Below, one piece after another: positions 10,728 through 22,968 of a DNA stretch of 64,000 nucleotides. Origin of the DNA: an uncultured Marinoscillum sp. GTDB taxonomy: Bacteria > Bacteroidota > Bacteroidia > Cytophagales > MED-G16. The stretch spans positions 18,243 to 82,242 of the forward strand of contig CABZXU010000006.1 of NCBI GenBank assembly GCA_902529805.1, in the 5' to 3' direction. The translations under genes were made by a program, and so were the position numbers. Below the pieces are notes generated by a model that saw only the letters and a program-made list of their open reading frames with translations, was not told the origin of the DNA and ran no database searches. Every line of letters begins with the position of its first letter. Within the stretch, counting starts at the first letter, position 1.

Positions 10728-13153
10728 TTTTTAAATTTTTTGTTAAATAACATTTGATTCTCAATTTTTTCTGAAAATTTATCAAATAATAGTTTGTTGT
10801 ATTTTCCTAATGACCAATCTTTAATCATGGAGCTATAGTTAATATTTCCTGGGTTTCCACTTTGACCACCTGGATATACCCCCCATGCTTTAGTTCCACC
10901 TGGATCCAATTCAACTATCATTCTCCATGATGGACCGTGATATTTGCTTGCTGCATTAAGAATATTTCTATTTCCTCCAATACTTATATTCGAAACACTA
11001 AAATCCTCTATTCCTAAAATATGTCTTAAGGTGGTATTTTTATAATTTTTCCATGAAATATCATTAGAATTTACTTCTTTCCAAGCTTCAATAGAGTCCT
11101 TTGTAAGTTCAAATGATAAATTAATTATATCGTTTAGGTCTTCAGTTTTTTCTGTTGAAATAATATCATAATACTTTAATTCTGGATAATTTTTAATCAG
11201 ATAGAAAGTGTTATATTTTGTTGGTTTTCTATACTCAAATTTCATAGTATCAAATTCATCCCATATTGTTTTTCTTAAAAAATGATGCCAAGTTTCAAAA
11301 ATAGATTCTTCAGTACTTTTTGGATTTGAAAAATAATCCCATTTTTTTAGATTTTCAAAGTATAATTTTTTATTATCATCAAAATTTATTGTATCAATTT
11401 TTTCAAGCAAAATAGGTAGAATTTCATATGCTATGTAATTAAAGTTATCATTTTGAATATTTTTAACATCCTCGATTGTTGCATTTAAAATAGTTTCTAA
11501 TCTATCATTAAGTCTTCTACCTCTGTAGTATTCATAATTATGGCTATATGTATAATACGGATAAGATTTATCTGATGGGTGTTGATTTGCCGAACTCACA
11601 TAATTTCTTTCTGGATTTAACATTGATAATGCATGATCAAAAGGTATATATCCTGACCATTCATGATCTCTTTTACTTCCATCCAATAGAAATTTACCTT
11701 GTTCTTCCCATTTTATTGGAAATTTACCAGCAATTGTTATTCCTATGTCACCTGAAGTTGTAGCATAAGCAAAATTTTGAGCAGGTCCATCAAAATAAGA
11801 TAAAGCTTCTTTAATCTCATTTATATTTTTTGCTCTATTAAGCTTAAAGAAGGTTTTATATTCAATAGATGCATCATGTGCAATCCATCTCATAGCCAAA
11901 TCAACTTTATCATTATTACCTAAAAAATTTCTATCATATGATACAGGTCCATGATGGGTAAAAATGATAGTATCATAAAAAGGATTTGAGTTTTTAACAA
12001 TGAATTTTTCTATAATTTTTTCTGTTTTTAACCATTTTCCATCAAAAAAATATTCTTTTCTATTATTATCCTTAAATTTAATTTTGTAAAAATCAACCAC
12101 ATCTCTTGTTGCATTTGTTTCTCCCCACGCAATGGAATCATTAAAGCCAATAATTATTCCGGGGGCACCTGGAAGACTAACGCCCATAGTATTTACAGTT
12201 GGGGAATTTAAGTGAATTGCATACCATATAGATGGAAGATTTAAGGATAAATCTGGCTGACTACCTAGTATAGGGTATCCATTTTTTGTTCTTTTCCCAG
12301 ATATTGCAAAATTATTACTGCCATTATCTGGATCAGGCTTTTTAAAAGTTTTATCAATTAAAATTTTAGGATAAATAGTATCTCTTTTTCTAGTTAACTT
12401 TTGAGGAGAAAATTTAAAACTTGTATTTCTAGGAATAATCGGATCAACTGCTTGATGAATTTCGGGAAAAAGAAAATCATATTCTTCCTTTCCTAATAAT
12501 TCTAATAAATAAGTGTCTTCAATATCTTGATTTCTTCTAGAAAGCATATCTGACATTTGTTCCATCAAAAGAAATGATTTCAAAATAGTCCACTTCTCAG
12601 GTTTATAATTTAATAATTTATATTCTATAGGTAAATTTTTAATATCATTTGATGATATAAAATCATTAATTCCTTTTGTATATGCTTGAATAAACTTCAA
12701 GGTTTCTTTATCTTTTTTTGAAACTTCTAGAGTGTTTTTTGCTGCATACAAAAGACCTTTTCTTCTTGATTCTCTATCCCTTGAAAGTGCTCTTTCACCA
12801 AAAATTTCTGATAATCTTCCGGACGTTGACATAATTTGAAATTCCATTTGCCAAAGCCTATGAAATGCATGCATATATCCTTGAACATAATAAAGGTCTT
12901 CATCATTTTTTGCATAAATATGAGGTATTAAAAGGCTATCAATTTGAAGAGTGACTTCATCTTTAATTCCTGGTAGATCAATATCATAAAATTTATTAAC
13001 CATTCCATTTTGTATAAAACCAGAATATGGATTTAAAAATTTTCCAAGAGGTGGGAGGTTAAAAACAGATGAGTTTAATAAGTAGATAAATATTATTAAA
13101 ATAAAAAATAGAACTATAGATTTTATTGTTTTCAAAGGAATTATTTTTTGCAA
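10724..13153 (-). CDS. Penicillin acylase family protein (Ntn hydrolase)
   Basis: YVQGYMHAFHRLWQMEF, DNGSNNFAISGKRTKNG (maturation Ser), LNPERNYVSSANQ, LDPGGTKAWGVYPGGQSGNPG. Confidence 0.95.
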   Translation of the reverse strand: MQKIIPLKTIKSIVLFFILIIFIYLLNSSVFNLPPLGKFLNPYSGFIQNGMVNKFYDIDLPGIKDEVTLQIDSLLIPHIYAKNDEDLYYVQGYMHAFHRLWQMEFQIMSTSGRLSEIFGERALSRDRESRRKGLLYAAKNTLEVSKKDKETLKFIQAYTKGINDFISSNDIKNLPIEYKLLNYKPEKWTILKSFLLMEQMSDMLSRRNQDIEDTYLLELLGKEEYDFLFPEIHQAVDPIIPRNTSFKFSPQKLTRKRDTIYPKILIDKTFKKPDPDNGSNNFAISGKRTKNGYPILGSQPDLSLNLPSIWYAIHLNSPTVNTMGVSLPGAPGIIIGFNDSIAWGETNATRDVVDFYKIKFKDNNRKEYFFDGKWLKTEKIIEKFIVKNSNPFYDTIIFTHHGPVSYDRNFLGNNDKVDLAMRWIAHDASIEYKTFFKLNRAKNINEIKEALSYFDGPAQNFAYATTSGDIGITIAGKFPIKWEEQGKFLLDGSKRDHEWSGYIPFDHALSMLNPERNYVSSANQHPSDKSYPYYTYSHNYEYYRGRRLNDRLETILNATIEDVKNIQNDNFNYIAYEILPILLEKIDTINFDDNKKLYFENLKKWDYFSNPKSTEESIFETWHHFLRKTIWDEFDTMKFEYRKPTKYNTFYLIKNYPELKYYDIISTEKTEDLNDIINLSFELTKDSIEAWKEVNSNDISWKNYKNTTLRHILGIEDFSVSNISIGGNRNILNAASKYHGPSWRMIVELDPGGTKAWGVYPGGQSGNPGNINYSSMIKDWSLGKYNKLLFDKFSEKIENQMLFNKKFKK

Positions 13154-13198
13154 ATTTATTTATTGAAATAGAAAAACAAATTATTTTAATGATTTTTG

Positions 13199-13272
13199 TG
13201 CGTTCGGAAGGATTCGAACCCTCAACCCCCAGAGCCGAAATCTGGTATTCTATCCAGTTGAACTACGAACGC
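13199..13272 (-). tRNA. tRNA-Arg (anticodon TCG)
   Basis: Minus strand GCGTTCGTAGTTCAACTGGATAGAATACCAGATTTCGGCTCTGGGGGTTGAGGGTTCGAATCCTTCCGAACGCA; 7-bp acceptor stem GCGTTCG/CGAACGC, anticodon stem CCAGA/TCTGG with loop TTTCGGC, GGTTCGAATCC T-arm. Confidence 0.95.
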
Positions 13273-13293
13273 TAAAATTAATTTATTATAATC

Positions 13294-14502
13294 TTAGAGA
13301 ATTTCGTTTACTTTTTCAGCGGCTTCTTTTAATGTTATTGCAGAAAAAACTTTAAGACCAGAATTATCAATAATTTTTGCTCCCTCTTTGGAATTTGTGC
13401 CTTGAAGTCTTACAATTATTGGAATATTAATATCACCAATATTTTTATAAGCTTCAACAACTCCATTAGCTACTCTATCACACCGAACTATACCACCAAA
13501 GATATTTAATAAAATAGCTTTTACATTTTTATCTTTAAGTATGATTCTAAAGCCAGTTTCTACGGTTTCAGCACTAGCATTACCACCTACATCAAGAAAA
13601 TTTGCTGGATCCCCTCCTGAAAGTTTTATAATATCCATAGTAGCCATAGCTAATCCTGCTCCATTTACCATACAACCTACATTTCCATCAAGTTTTACAT
13701 AACTTAATCCAACTTTATTAGCTTCAACTTCTGCTGGATCTTCTTCTGATAAATCTCTTAATTCTTCAATATTTTTATGCCTAAATAGAGCGTTATCATC
13801 GATATTTACTTTTGCATCAACAGCAAGAATTTTATTATCTGATGTTTTAAGTACTGGGTTTATTTCAAACATAGATGAATCGATGCTTTCATATGCTTTG
13901 TATAAAGAAAAAATAAAATTAATCATTTCTTTAAGACCTTGACCTTTTAAACCAAGAGCAAAAGCAATTTTTCTAGCTTGAAAACCTTGAAGTCCAACAT
14001 TTGGATCTATCCATTCTTTAATTATTTTTTCTGGGGTTTCTTCCGCAACTGTTTCAATATCCATTCCACCTTCAGATGAAGCCATAATTACGTTGCAGCC
14101 TTTTACTCTATCAAGTAGTATACCTAAATAAAATTCTTTTGGATCCTCTTCTCCAGGATAATATACATCTTCAGCTATAAGAACCTTATTTACAGTTTTA
14201 CCAGATGGACCTGTTTGATGAGTTATAAGTGTTCCATTTAATATATTTTTAGCTTTTTCTTCTACCTCATCAATATTTTTTGTAATCACAACCCCTTTTG
14301 ATCCTGTTTCTTTTATGGTTCCCTTTCCTCTTCCACCAGCATGAATTTGAGCTTTTATAACAAAAATATTAGAATTACCATTTTTAGAAAGTTTTAAAGC
14401 AGCATCTTTTGCTTCTTTTGGTGAGTTGGCTACATGACCTTCCTGAATCCTAACACCAAAAGATTTAAGGACTTCTTTAGCTTGATATTCGTGAATATTC
14501 AT
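13294..14502 (-). CDS. sucC: Succinyl-CoA ligase (ADP-forming) beta subunit
   Basis: [53 protein letters not shown]. Confidence 0.97.
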   Translation of the reverse strand: MNIHEYQAKEVLKSFGVRIQEGHVANSPKEAKDAALKLSKNGNSNIFVIKAQIHAGGRGKGTIKETGSKGVVITKNIDEVEEKAKNILNGTLITHQTGPSGKTVNKVLIAEDVYYPGEEDPKEFYLGILLDRVKGCNVIMASSEGGMDIETVAEETPEKIIKEWIDPNVGLQGFQARKIAFALGLKGQGLKEMINFIFSLYKAYESIDSSMFEINPVLKTSDNKILAVDAKVNIDDNALFRHKNIEELRDLSEEDPAEVEANKVGLSYVKLDGNVGCMVNGAGLAMATMDIIKLSGGDPANFLDVGGNASAETVETGFRIILKDKNVKAILLNIFGGIVRCDRVANGVVEAYKNIGDINIPIIVRLQGTNSKEGAKIIDNSGLKVFSAITLKEAAEKVNEIL

Positions 14503-14583
14503 ATATAATTTTTTGTATAAAATAAATGATTAATAATTAATAATACTAGTATAATTAGCTTATTTATTAGTTAATTTAGATTT

Positions 14584-15237
14584 ATGTTATTACAGGGAAA
14601 CAAAATCTCTAAATCTTATAATAAAATCAATGTTTTAAACAATATTGACATTTCTGTTTCTTCTGGTGAAATAGTTTCTATTGTCGGGAAGTCAGGTGCT
14701 GGAAAGTCTACATTATTATATATACTAAGTTCCTTAGAGAACCCAGACAAAGGTGATGTATTGGTAGATGGAATTAATTTAAAATCTTTATCAAAAAATC
14801 AATTAGCACATTTTAGAAATCAAAATATTGGATTTATTTTCCAATTTCATAATTTATTACCAGAATTTGATGCTTTAGAAAATGTTTGTATACCAGGATA
14901 TATTTCAGAAAATAATAGAAAAGATGTTGAACGTCAAGGTAGATATCTTTTAGACTTTTTAGATCTTTCAGAAAGGATTCACCATAGGCCAGATGAATTA
15001 TCTGGTGGAGAACAACAAAGGGTTGCTGTAGCCAGATCATTAATTAATAATCCTTCAATTATTTTTGCTGATGAACCTTCAGGTAATCTTGATTCTAAAA
15101 ACTCTAAACAACTATTTAATTTAATAAAAAAATTAAATCGAGAACTCAACAATACATTTGTATTGGTTACCCATAATTTAGAATTTGCATCAATAGCGAA
15201 AAGAATTCTTAAAATAGAAGATGGAAAAATTAAGTAA
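14584..15237 (+). CDS. lolD: ABC transporter ATP-binding protein, LolD-like
   Basis: Walker A GKSGAGKSTLL, LSGGEQQRVAVARSL signature, IIFADEPSGNLDS. Confidence 0.88.
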   Translation: MLLQGNKISKSYNKINVLNNIDISVSSGEIVSIVGKSGAGKSTLLYILSSLENPDKGDVLVDGINLKSLSKNQLAHFRNQNIGFIFQFHNLLPEFDALENVCIPGYISENNRKDVERQGRYLLDFLDLSERIHHRPDELSGGEQQRVAVARSLINNPSIIFADEPSGNLDSKNSKQLFNLIKKLNRELNNTFVLVTHNLEFASIAKRILKIEDGKIK

Positions 15238-15254
15238 TTTCTAATAATTCAAAA

Positions 15255-16106
15255 TTGAAAAAAGGAATTTATTTTATGTTTATCTCTACAATATTTTTTC
15301 TTATTGTAAAGATAGGAGTTAAACTTTTACCTCATATTCCAGCTATAGAGGTAGTTTTTTTTAGATGTATTATTTCTTTTTTTATTAGTTACATTATACT
15401 TAAAACCCAAAGGATATACGTTTTTGGCAAAAATAAACCCTTACTATTTATAAGAGGTGTATTTGGCACAATTGGTTTGTATTGTTACTTTGAAATAATA
15501 CAAAACATTCCTCTTGCTACAGCATCAACAATAATTTACTTAACTCCAATTTTTACTTCTCTTATTGGGGTATTTATATTAAGAGAAAAAATTACTTTTT
15601 TACAATCATTGTGTATATTATTTGCATTTCTTGGTATTATTTTAATTCAAGGATATGATTATAGAGTTACATCAAATTATCTGATATTAGGTTTATTAGG
15701 AAGTTTTTGTGCTGGATGTGCTTATAACATCATTAGATATTTACGAAAAAAAGAACATCCTTTAGTTCTTATTTTATATTTTCCTATGATTGCCTTTCCA
15801 GTAGCTGGTGTTATAAGTTATTTTAGTTGGGTAGCACCAAGTATCCATGATTTAATTATACTGTTTGGTATAGGGGTTGTAACACAATTTGGTCAGTATT
15901 TTATGACCAAAGCCTTTCAAAATGAAAAAGTTTCAACCGTTTCGATTATTAGTTATTCCGAAATATTATTAGTAATAGCAATTGGGTACGAATTTTTTGA
16001 TGAGTCATTCAATTTTATAACTTACTTAGGTATGCTTATTGTTGTAATTAGTGTTATGACAAGCATTATTTTTTCTTCCAACAAAACAGATCAAATTGAT
16101 AAGTGA
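15255..16106 (+). CDS. DMT/EamA family transporter
   Basis: About 10 hydrophobic segments with two EamA-like repeats (FRCIISFFISYIILK; ATASTIIYLTPIFTSLIGVFILREKIT); TTG start. Confidence 0.85.
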   Translation: MKKGIYFMFISTIFFLIVKIGVKLLPHIPAIEVVFFRCIISFFISYIILKTQRIYVFGKNKPLLFIRGVFGTIGLYCYFEIIQNIPLATASTIIYLTPIFTSLIGVFILREKITFLQSLCILFAFLGIILIQGYDYRVTSNYLILGLLGSFCAGCAYNIIRYLRKKEHPLVLILYFPMIAFPVAGVISYFSWVAPSIHDLIILFGIGVVTQFGQYFMTKAFQNEKVSTVSIISYSEILLVIAIGYEFFDESFNFITYLGMLIVVISVMTSIIFSSNKTDQIDK

Positions 16107-16146
16107 ATTTTTTTTTTATTATATTTGTTGAAAAAATAATCATATC

Positions 16147-16743
16147 ATGAATAAATTATTCTCTTACTTCCAACACTCAATTCTAATAATGTTTGTAGTA
16201 CTTGCTGGTATACTTTCTTGTGAAGAATTAGAAGATGGTATAGCTAATAGTCTTAGCGATACAGTTTCTGTTTTTGATACAGTTAGTGTTTCTGATACCG
16301 TTAGCATTCTTGATACACTTTTTTATGTGGATAGTATGGGTTATGATGCGGTTGGAGATTGGGAGGGAATTTATTTTATTGAGGAAAATGATACTTTTAA
16401 TCATATTGATGATGATTCATCATGGGTTGGACTTACTTTAACGACACCTACTATTCTAAAACCTTTACATGAGTTTTATTTTAGAGATTGGGAATATGGA
16501 GAGGATACTTTTAAATCTAGAGGAGTTTGGGCTATCTTGGGAGATACTATGTATGTATATCAACTTTGGAATAATGAAGATGGAGGTCCAGGTCCAGATG
16601 AAGACGATTGGGATTTAATGAGATTGGGATATGATTTAAATGCATCAAAAGATACCGTTACTCTGTACCAACAATGGATGGAAGATTCTGGACCAGATTC
16701 TGGTACAGTATATAATGATAAATATGTATTCAAAAGGTTATAA
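16147..16743 (+). CDS. Hypothetical lipoprotein with DTVSVx tandem repeat
   Basis: LAGILSCEE lipobox; tandem DTVSVF-DTVSVS-DTVSIL-DTLFYV; acidic. Confidence 0.7.
   Translation: MNKLFSYFQHSILIMFVVLAGILSCEELEDGIANSLSDTVSVFDTVSVSDTVSILDTLFYVDSMGYDAVGDWEGIYFIEENDTFNHIDDDSSWVGLTLTTPTILKPLHEFYFRDWEYGEDTFKSRGVWAILGDTMYVYQLWNNEDGGPGPDEDDWDLMRLGYDLNASKDTVTLYQQWMEDSGPDSGTVYNDKYVFKRL
16258..16329 (+). repeat. Four imperfect 18-bp tandem units within the lipoprotein CDS
   Basis: gatacagtttctgttttt / gatacagttagtgtttct / gataccgttagcattctt / gatacacttttttatgtg. Confidence 0.85.
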
Positions 16744-16877
16744 TTTAAAAATCTATATAACAAGAGATTAATTTCTTTTTCATTACTATATAATTTATTG
16801 TAACTCAACTAAATCTTTTTTAAAATTTCTTTTATTTTAGATTTCTTATTTAGAATTGCTTTCTATAATTTCATTTA

Positions 16878-18334
16878 ATGATAAAAAAAATTTATTCTGA
16901 TTCTCTAGGACTACTTACTGACCTTTATCAATTAACGATGTGTTATGGGTACTGGAAAAAAGGAATTCATCAAAAGCAATCTTCTTTTAATCTTTTTTTT
17001 AGAAATAACCCATTTAAAGGAGCTTATTCTGTTACATGTGGACTTGATTATGTGATAGATTATTTAAATAATTTTAAATTCTCAAATGAAGATATTAGCT
17101 ACCTATCTAGTTTAAAAACAGAAAATGGAAAGAAATTATTTGAAAAAAAATTTTTAGAATTTTTAAAAAAATTTAAATTTGAATGTGATTTAGATGCAAT
17201 AGAGGAGGGGAGAGTCGTTTTTCCTAACGAACCTCTTCTAAGAATAACGGGCCCTCTCTATCAGTGTCAGCTTCTTGAAACATCACTTGTAAATATTATT
17301 AACTTTCAGTCTCTTATTGCTACAAAATCATCTAGGATGTATTTGGCAGCCAATGGTGATCCCATCTTAGAATTTGGTTTAAGAAGGGCTCAAGGTATTG
17401 ATGGTGCCCTTTCTGCTAGTAGAGCTTCTTATGTTGGAGGATGTTCTAAAACCTCTAATGTTTTAGCTGGAAAACTTTTTGATATTCCTGTAAGTGGAAC
17501 TCATTCACATAGCTGGGTTTTATCTTTTGATTCAGAAGAAGAAGCTTTCAGATCCTATGCAGAAGTAATGCCAAATAATTGTGTTCTTTTAGTTGATACC
17601 TATGATACTTTACAAGGAGTGATAAATGCTACAAAAATAGGTAAAGAACTTAAAGAAAAAGGGAAAAGCTTAGCTGGAATACGAATTGATTCTGGAGATC
17701 TTGCATATCTAAGTAAAAAAGCAAGAAAACTACTTGATAAAGAGGGTCTTGAAGATGTTAAAATCGTTGCTAGTAATGATTTAGATGAGTTTCTTTTGAC
17801 TAGTTTGAAGTATCAAAAATCTAAGATATCTGTTTGGGGGATAGGGACAAAACTAATTACCGCTTACGATAACCCATCATTAGGTGCCGTTTATAAACTT
17901 TCTGCTTTACAAGATGAAAATGGACAATGGATAAATAAACTTAAACTTTCTGAACAAAAAATAAAGATAAATAATCCAGGAATGCATCAAGTAAGACGTT
18001 TTTTTAGAAATGATAAATTTTTAGGTGACATGATTTATGATATTAACTACAAAACCAATTCTAGTATTATGATTGATCCAAATGATTCTACCAAATCAAA
18101 GAGATTTTTAAATAATAATATAAAACATGAAGATTTACTCAAATCTATTTTTAAAAAAGGAAAACTTGTTTATAAATCCGATTCAATTCATAATATCAGA
18201 GCTAAATTGATTAGTGATTTAATTTATCTTGACAATACTCATAAAAGACTAGAAAACCCTCATAATTATCCTGTTGGACTTGAAAAATCACTTTTTGAAG
18301 AAAAAAATAAGATGATTTTAGAGTTAAGAAAAAA

Positions 18335-18338
<4 letters not shown>
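16878..18338 (+). CDS. pncB: Nicotinate phosphoribosyltransferase
   Basis: LGLLTDLYQLTMCYGYW, GTHSHSWVLSF, AGIRIDSGDLAYLS. Confidence 0.95.
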
Positions 18339-19944
<1,606 letters not shown>

Positions 19945-20024
19945 TTAAATCTTCGGCAAATCTAGTAAATGAATTTTTTTAATTCAAATTATATTAATAT
20001 ATCAATTTTTTATCTTATAATATT

Positions 20025-20054
20025 TTTGTAATTATTTGTGTCCTAATATATTTG
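20025..20054 (+). promoter_or_regulatory. Bacteroidota-type promoter upstream of tRNA-Glu
   Basis: TTTG (20025-20028), 18-bp spacer, TATATTTG (20047-20054), matching TTTG-N17-19-TAnnTTTG, 11 bp before the mature tRNA 5' end. Confidence 0.65.
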
Positions 20055-20065
20055 CACTTTAAAAT

Positions 20066-20137
20066 GGTCCCTTCGTCTAGGGGTTAGGACGCCAGGTTTT
20101 CATCCTGGAAACAGGGGTTCGATTCCCCTAGGGACTG
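20066..20137 (+). tRNA. tRNA-Glu (anticodon TTC)
   Basis: GGTCCCTTCGTCTAGGGGTTAGGACGCCAGGTTTTCATCCTGGAAACAGGGGTTCGATTCCCCTAGGGACTG; anticodon stem CCAGG/CCTGG, loop TTTTCAT; T-arm AGGGGTTCGATTCCCCT. Confidence 0.96.
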
Positions 20138-20145
20138 CAACCTTT

Positions 20146-20172
20146 AAAACCCATCATATGATGGGTTTTTTA
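20146..20172. terminator. Rho-independent terminator after tRNA-Glu (possibly bidirectional)
   Basis: Perfect palindrome AAAACCCATCATATGATGGGTTTT followed by a T run; sits between tRNA-Glu(+) and a convergent minus CDS. Confidence 0.8.
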
Positions 20173-20577
20173 GTATCTAGTATAACCTCCAATACTTGAA
20201 CGGAAGTCTACATCTAAGCCATGATCCTTTATGTAAGATCTCAGTTCATCTGAAACATCTCCTAAGTATATTATACTTTCAAATGTGTAGATGTTTGAAA
20301 ACTTCCCAAACTCCTCTTGAAGATCTCCCCCCTCTGCTAATATTCTGTTGAGATGGTTTTTAAAAGCGTTCTCATCACTATACCTCTCATAAAGTGTTAC
20401 TTTTTTCTCATTCTCAGAGATCAAAAATCTCCAAGATATTGTATTCTCCTCTGTTTCTGATATAAGTTTGGCATAACTATCACTCCATTCTCTTGTATCA
20501 ATTGTTCTGTCATCGTTCACAGATAGTTCGCAAACAATTATTACTTCTTTATTTTGTTTATCGTTTATTGTCTTCAT
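20170..20577 (-). CDS. Hypothetical protein, possible antibiotic-biosynthesis-monooxygenase-like dimeric alpha/beta barrel
   Basis: EVIIVCELSVN...WRFLISENEKKVTLYERYSDENAFKNHL layout resembles ABM-like domains; weak call. Confidence 0.55.
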   Translation of the reverse strand: MKTINDKQNKEVIIVCELSVNDDRTIDTREWSDSYAKLISETEENTISWRFLISENEKKVTLYERYSDENAFKNHLNRILAEGGDLQEEFGKFSNIYTFESIIYLGDVSDELRSYIKDHGLDVDFRSSIGGYTRY

Positions 20578-20599
20578 AATTCAATCTTTTCATATAAAT

Positions 20600-22858
20600 T
20601 TATTCGTATTTTGCTAACCATTCAAGATGTAATTTTATTAATTCATCTCTTGGAACATAATGTCCAGTTTCATAAACATAATGTTTTTTGTCTTTTTCAG
20701 GAGTTCCTAATAGTTTAAACATAGGAATTTGAGATGTTTCTAGTGGAAAAAAATGATCAAATTTACCATTTAACATTAAAACTGGTATTTTAATTCTTGA
20801 AGTATAATAGAATTTATCCACCTCCTTTTTACAAGTCTGAAATTCAATACCAGCTACATATAATACTGAATTTTTAACTCTATCATCAATAGCTAACAAT
20901 ATGTTTGCAATTGATCCTCCCCAACTTATTCCATAATAAGATAAGCTATTAATATCCATATCATCTCTTGATTGTATATAATCAATAGCTCTTTTATAAT
21001 CTTTTCCCCATCTAATAACTGCATTTTTGTATTCATCAGTTTCATCTGGATAATCGCTTTTAATATTATCTCTTCTTTCAAATGTACTTTTATATATTGG
21101 GTGTATTAAAGCATACCCCTCTGATAATAGATAAGAAAATTGTTTCATTCTATTTTCTATACCATTTTCAAAAGAATCAGTATTGATAGACCCTGAACCA
21201 GGAAAGAAAATAATAGGTTTATATGGTTTTTTAATGTTTTTGTCATAAAAAACATATCCTGGCAATCTTTCATTATTGTATGCAGCATCAATATAAAATT
21301 GATCAACTGCAAATGAAGAAAAACTATAATCAAGAGTTTTTTCTTCTTTATTTAATTCTGAAATATCATAATCATATTGTGATTTAAATATTTCAAATAC
21401 ATCATCAGAAACATTTTTCTCATTGAGAAAATCTCTTACTTTTACATAGTATTGATCATTTGCAGTAATATCAGTTTTAAATTCACTTTCTAGGTTTTTA
21501 ACTAATCTTAATCCATTTCCTAAACTTCTATCCATTGAATTTTGACCAAAGTAATCATTAAAGTAATAAGGTTCATCATTGAAGCTTCCTCCTAAAATAC
21601 CTTTTATTGAACTATCATCACTTAAAGAATTTACAATCCATTCTCTAACATTCCCTGCAATATCATATAAACCGTTAAAGTTTGAATTATCTTGAGAACC
21701 AACATTAATTAATTGATTTTGTGAAAAGTTGCTATTATACATAAATGAACTTGAACTGCTTAATGTTGCAGCAGTAGCCCACTGATAAACATTGGGTAAA
21801 GATAAATTCCTATAATTAGCATAAGCCATTGCTTCAAACCACGAAATGCCTGTAACAGGAAAATTTTCTTGTCCCTCTGGGTACATCCCGTAAGACCAAT
21901 TTGAAGGACCTGGTTTTCCAAATTTTCCAACAAACTTTTTTATTTCATTTTCCATAAATTTAGGATTATCATTATTTCCAGCTTCCCAATAAATAGGATT
22001 TTCATATCCTCCATCTTGAACAAATTCTAAAAACTCAACATTTGTTACCTCTAGTTTTGAAATTAAATAAGGACCTATTTGTATTGAAGAATAATGATCT
22101 AAACCAGGGAATGAAAGGCTTCTTTTAGCACCTAAAATAATTTTAAATTCATCTTTATTGTAATCAATTGATGATGGTAAAGCATAAAGTCTACCTCGAT
22201 TTAATATCCTATAATTTGATCTCTCAGTAAACTCATTGTCATTTGATTTAAATTTTAAATTAAAACGAACATTAGGAACTCTTACTTTTGACACTGGTGA
22301 TTTTCCTAGGTATATCCAGTTTTCAATAGAATCATTTAATAAATCCAAATAAACCTCATAGTTTAGAGGACTAGTATTTATATTAACTTCTGTTGTTACT
22401 TTCTCGAAATAATTATCTAAAATAGGATTTGAAACTTTATTGTTTTTTAATAAACTAATTTCATTGTAAACTTTTGAGTATTGATTATTTTCAAATGCAT
22501 CAATAATTTCTGGAAGCTTTATTTCAAAGAGTTCGTCTTTCGATGTACTTTTATTATAGTAATAAACAAAAAACCCCCCAATTAGAATGGTAACACCAAT
22601 ATTTAGATATGATAAATATCCTTTATAATTAATTTTTTTTGTATTCTTCTGAGTATTTGTTTTTGTTATTGATATAACAAATTGATATGCTAATATACCA
22701 AAAAACCCTATTACTAATACTAATAAAGTATAATCAAGGATCTTAGAGTTGAATTGATAATTATCAATTAAAAAACTTAAACCCTCTAGAATAGAAAATG
22801 AAAATGCAATGTACCCAATGACAAACTGTAAGTACTTATTTGAAAAATTCATTATCAA
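20600..22858 (-). CDS. Membrane-anchored SUMF1/formylglycine-generating-enzyme-like domain fused to a C-terminal alpha/beta hydrolase
   Basis: N-terminal TM segments; EVTNVEFLEFVQDGGYENPIYW...FPVTGISWFEAMAYANYRNLSLPNVYQWATAA...GLYDIAGNVREWI (SUMF1); then YYGISWGGSIANILLAIDDR (GxSxG) and LMLNGKFDHFFPLETSQ...GHYVPR (hydrolase triad region). Confidence 0.85.
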   Translation of the reverse strand: MIMNFSNKYLQFVIGYIAFSFSILEGLSFLIDNYQFNSKILDYTLLVLVIGFFGILAYQFVISITKTNTQKNTKKINYKGYLSYLNIGVTILIGGFFVYYYNKSTSKDELFEIKLPEIIDAFENNQYSKVYNEISLLKNNKVSNPILDNYFEKVTTEVNINTSPLNYEVYLDLLNDSIENWIYLGKSPVSKVRVPNVRFNLKFKSNDNEFTERSNYRILNRGRLYALPSSIDYNKDEFKIILGAKRSLSFPGLDHYSSIQIGPYLISKLEVTNVEFLEFVQDGGYENPIYWEAGNNDNPKFMENEIKKFVGKFGKPGPSNWSYGMYPEGQENFPVTGISWFEAMAYANYRNLSLPNVYQWATAATLSSSSSFMYNSNFSQNQLINVGSQDNSNFNGLYDIAGNVREWIVNSLSDDSSIKGILGGSFNDEPYYFNDYFGQNSMDRSLGNGLRLVKNLESEFKTDITANDQYYVKVRDFLNEKNVSDDVFEIFKSQYDYDISELNKEEKTLDYSFSSFAVDQFYIDAAYNNERLPGYVFYDKNIKKPYKPIIFFPGSGSINTDSFENGIENRMKQFSYLLSEGYALIHPIYKSTFERRDNIKSDYPDETDEYKNAVIRWGKDYKRAIDYIQSRDDMDINSLSYYGISWGGSIANILLAIDDRVKNSVLYVAGIEFQTCKKEVDKFYYTSRIKIPVLMLNGKFDHFFPLETSQIPMFKLLGTPEKDKKHYVYETGHYVPRDELIKLHLEWLAKYE

Positions 22859-22968
22859 ACCTACATATAACTAATTATAATTAAAAGAATAAAATTAATT
22901 GAAATGATAAATTAGATTTATTTATCTATAATTTATCTAAATTTAAAATGATCTAATACTCATAAAAT

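Noticed and set aside
14834-15040. Minus ORF inside lolD (likewise 16560-16808, 18344-18559, 19589-19783, 25478-25675, 27467-27658, 29354-29614, 33310-33516)
   Set aside because: Antisense or alternate-frame products of recognised CDSs with no independent support.
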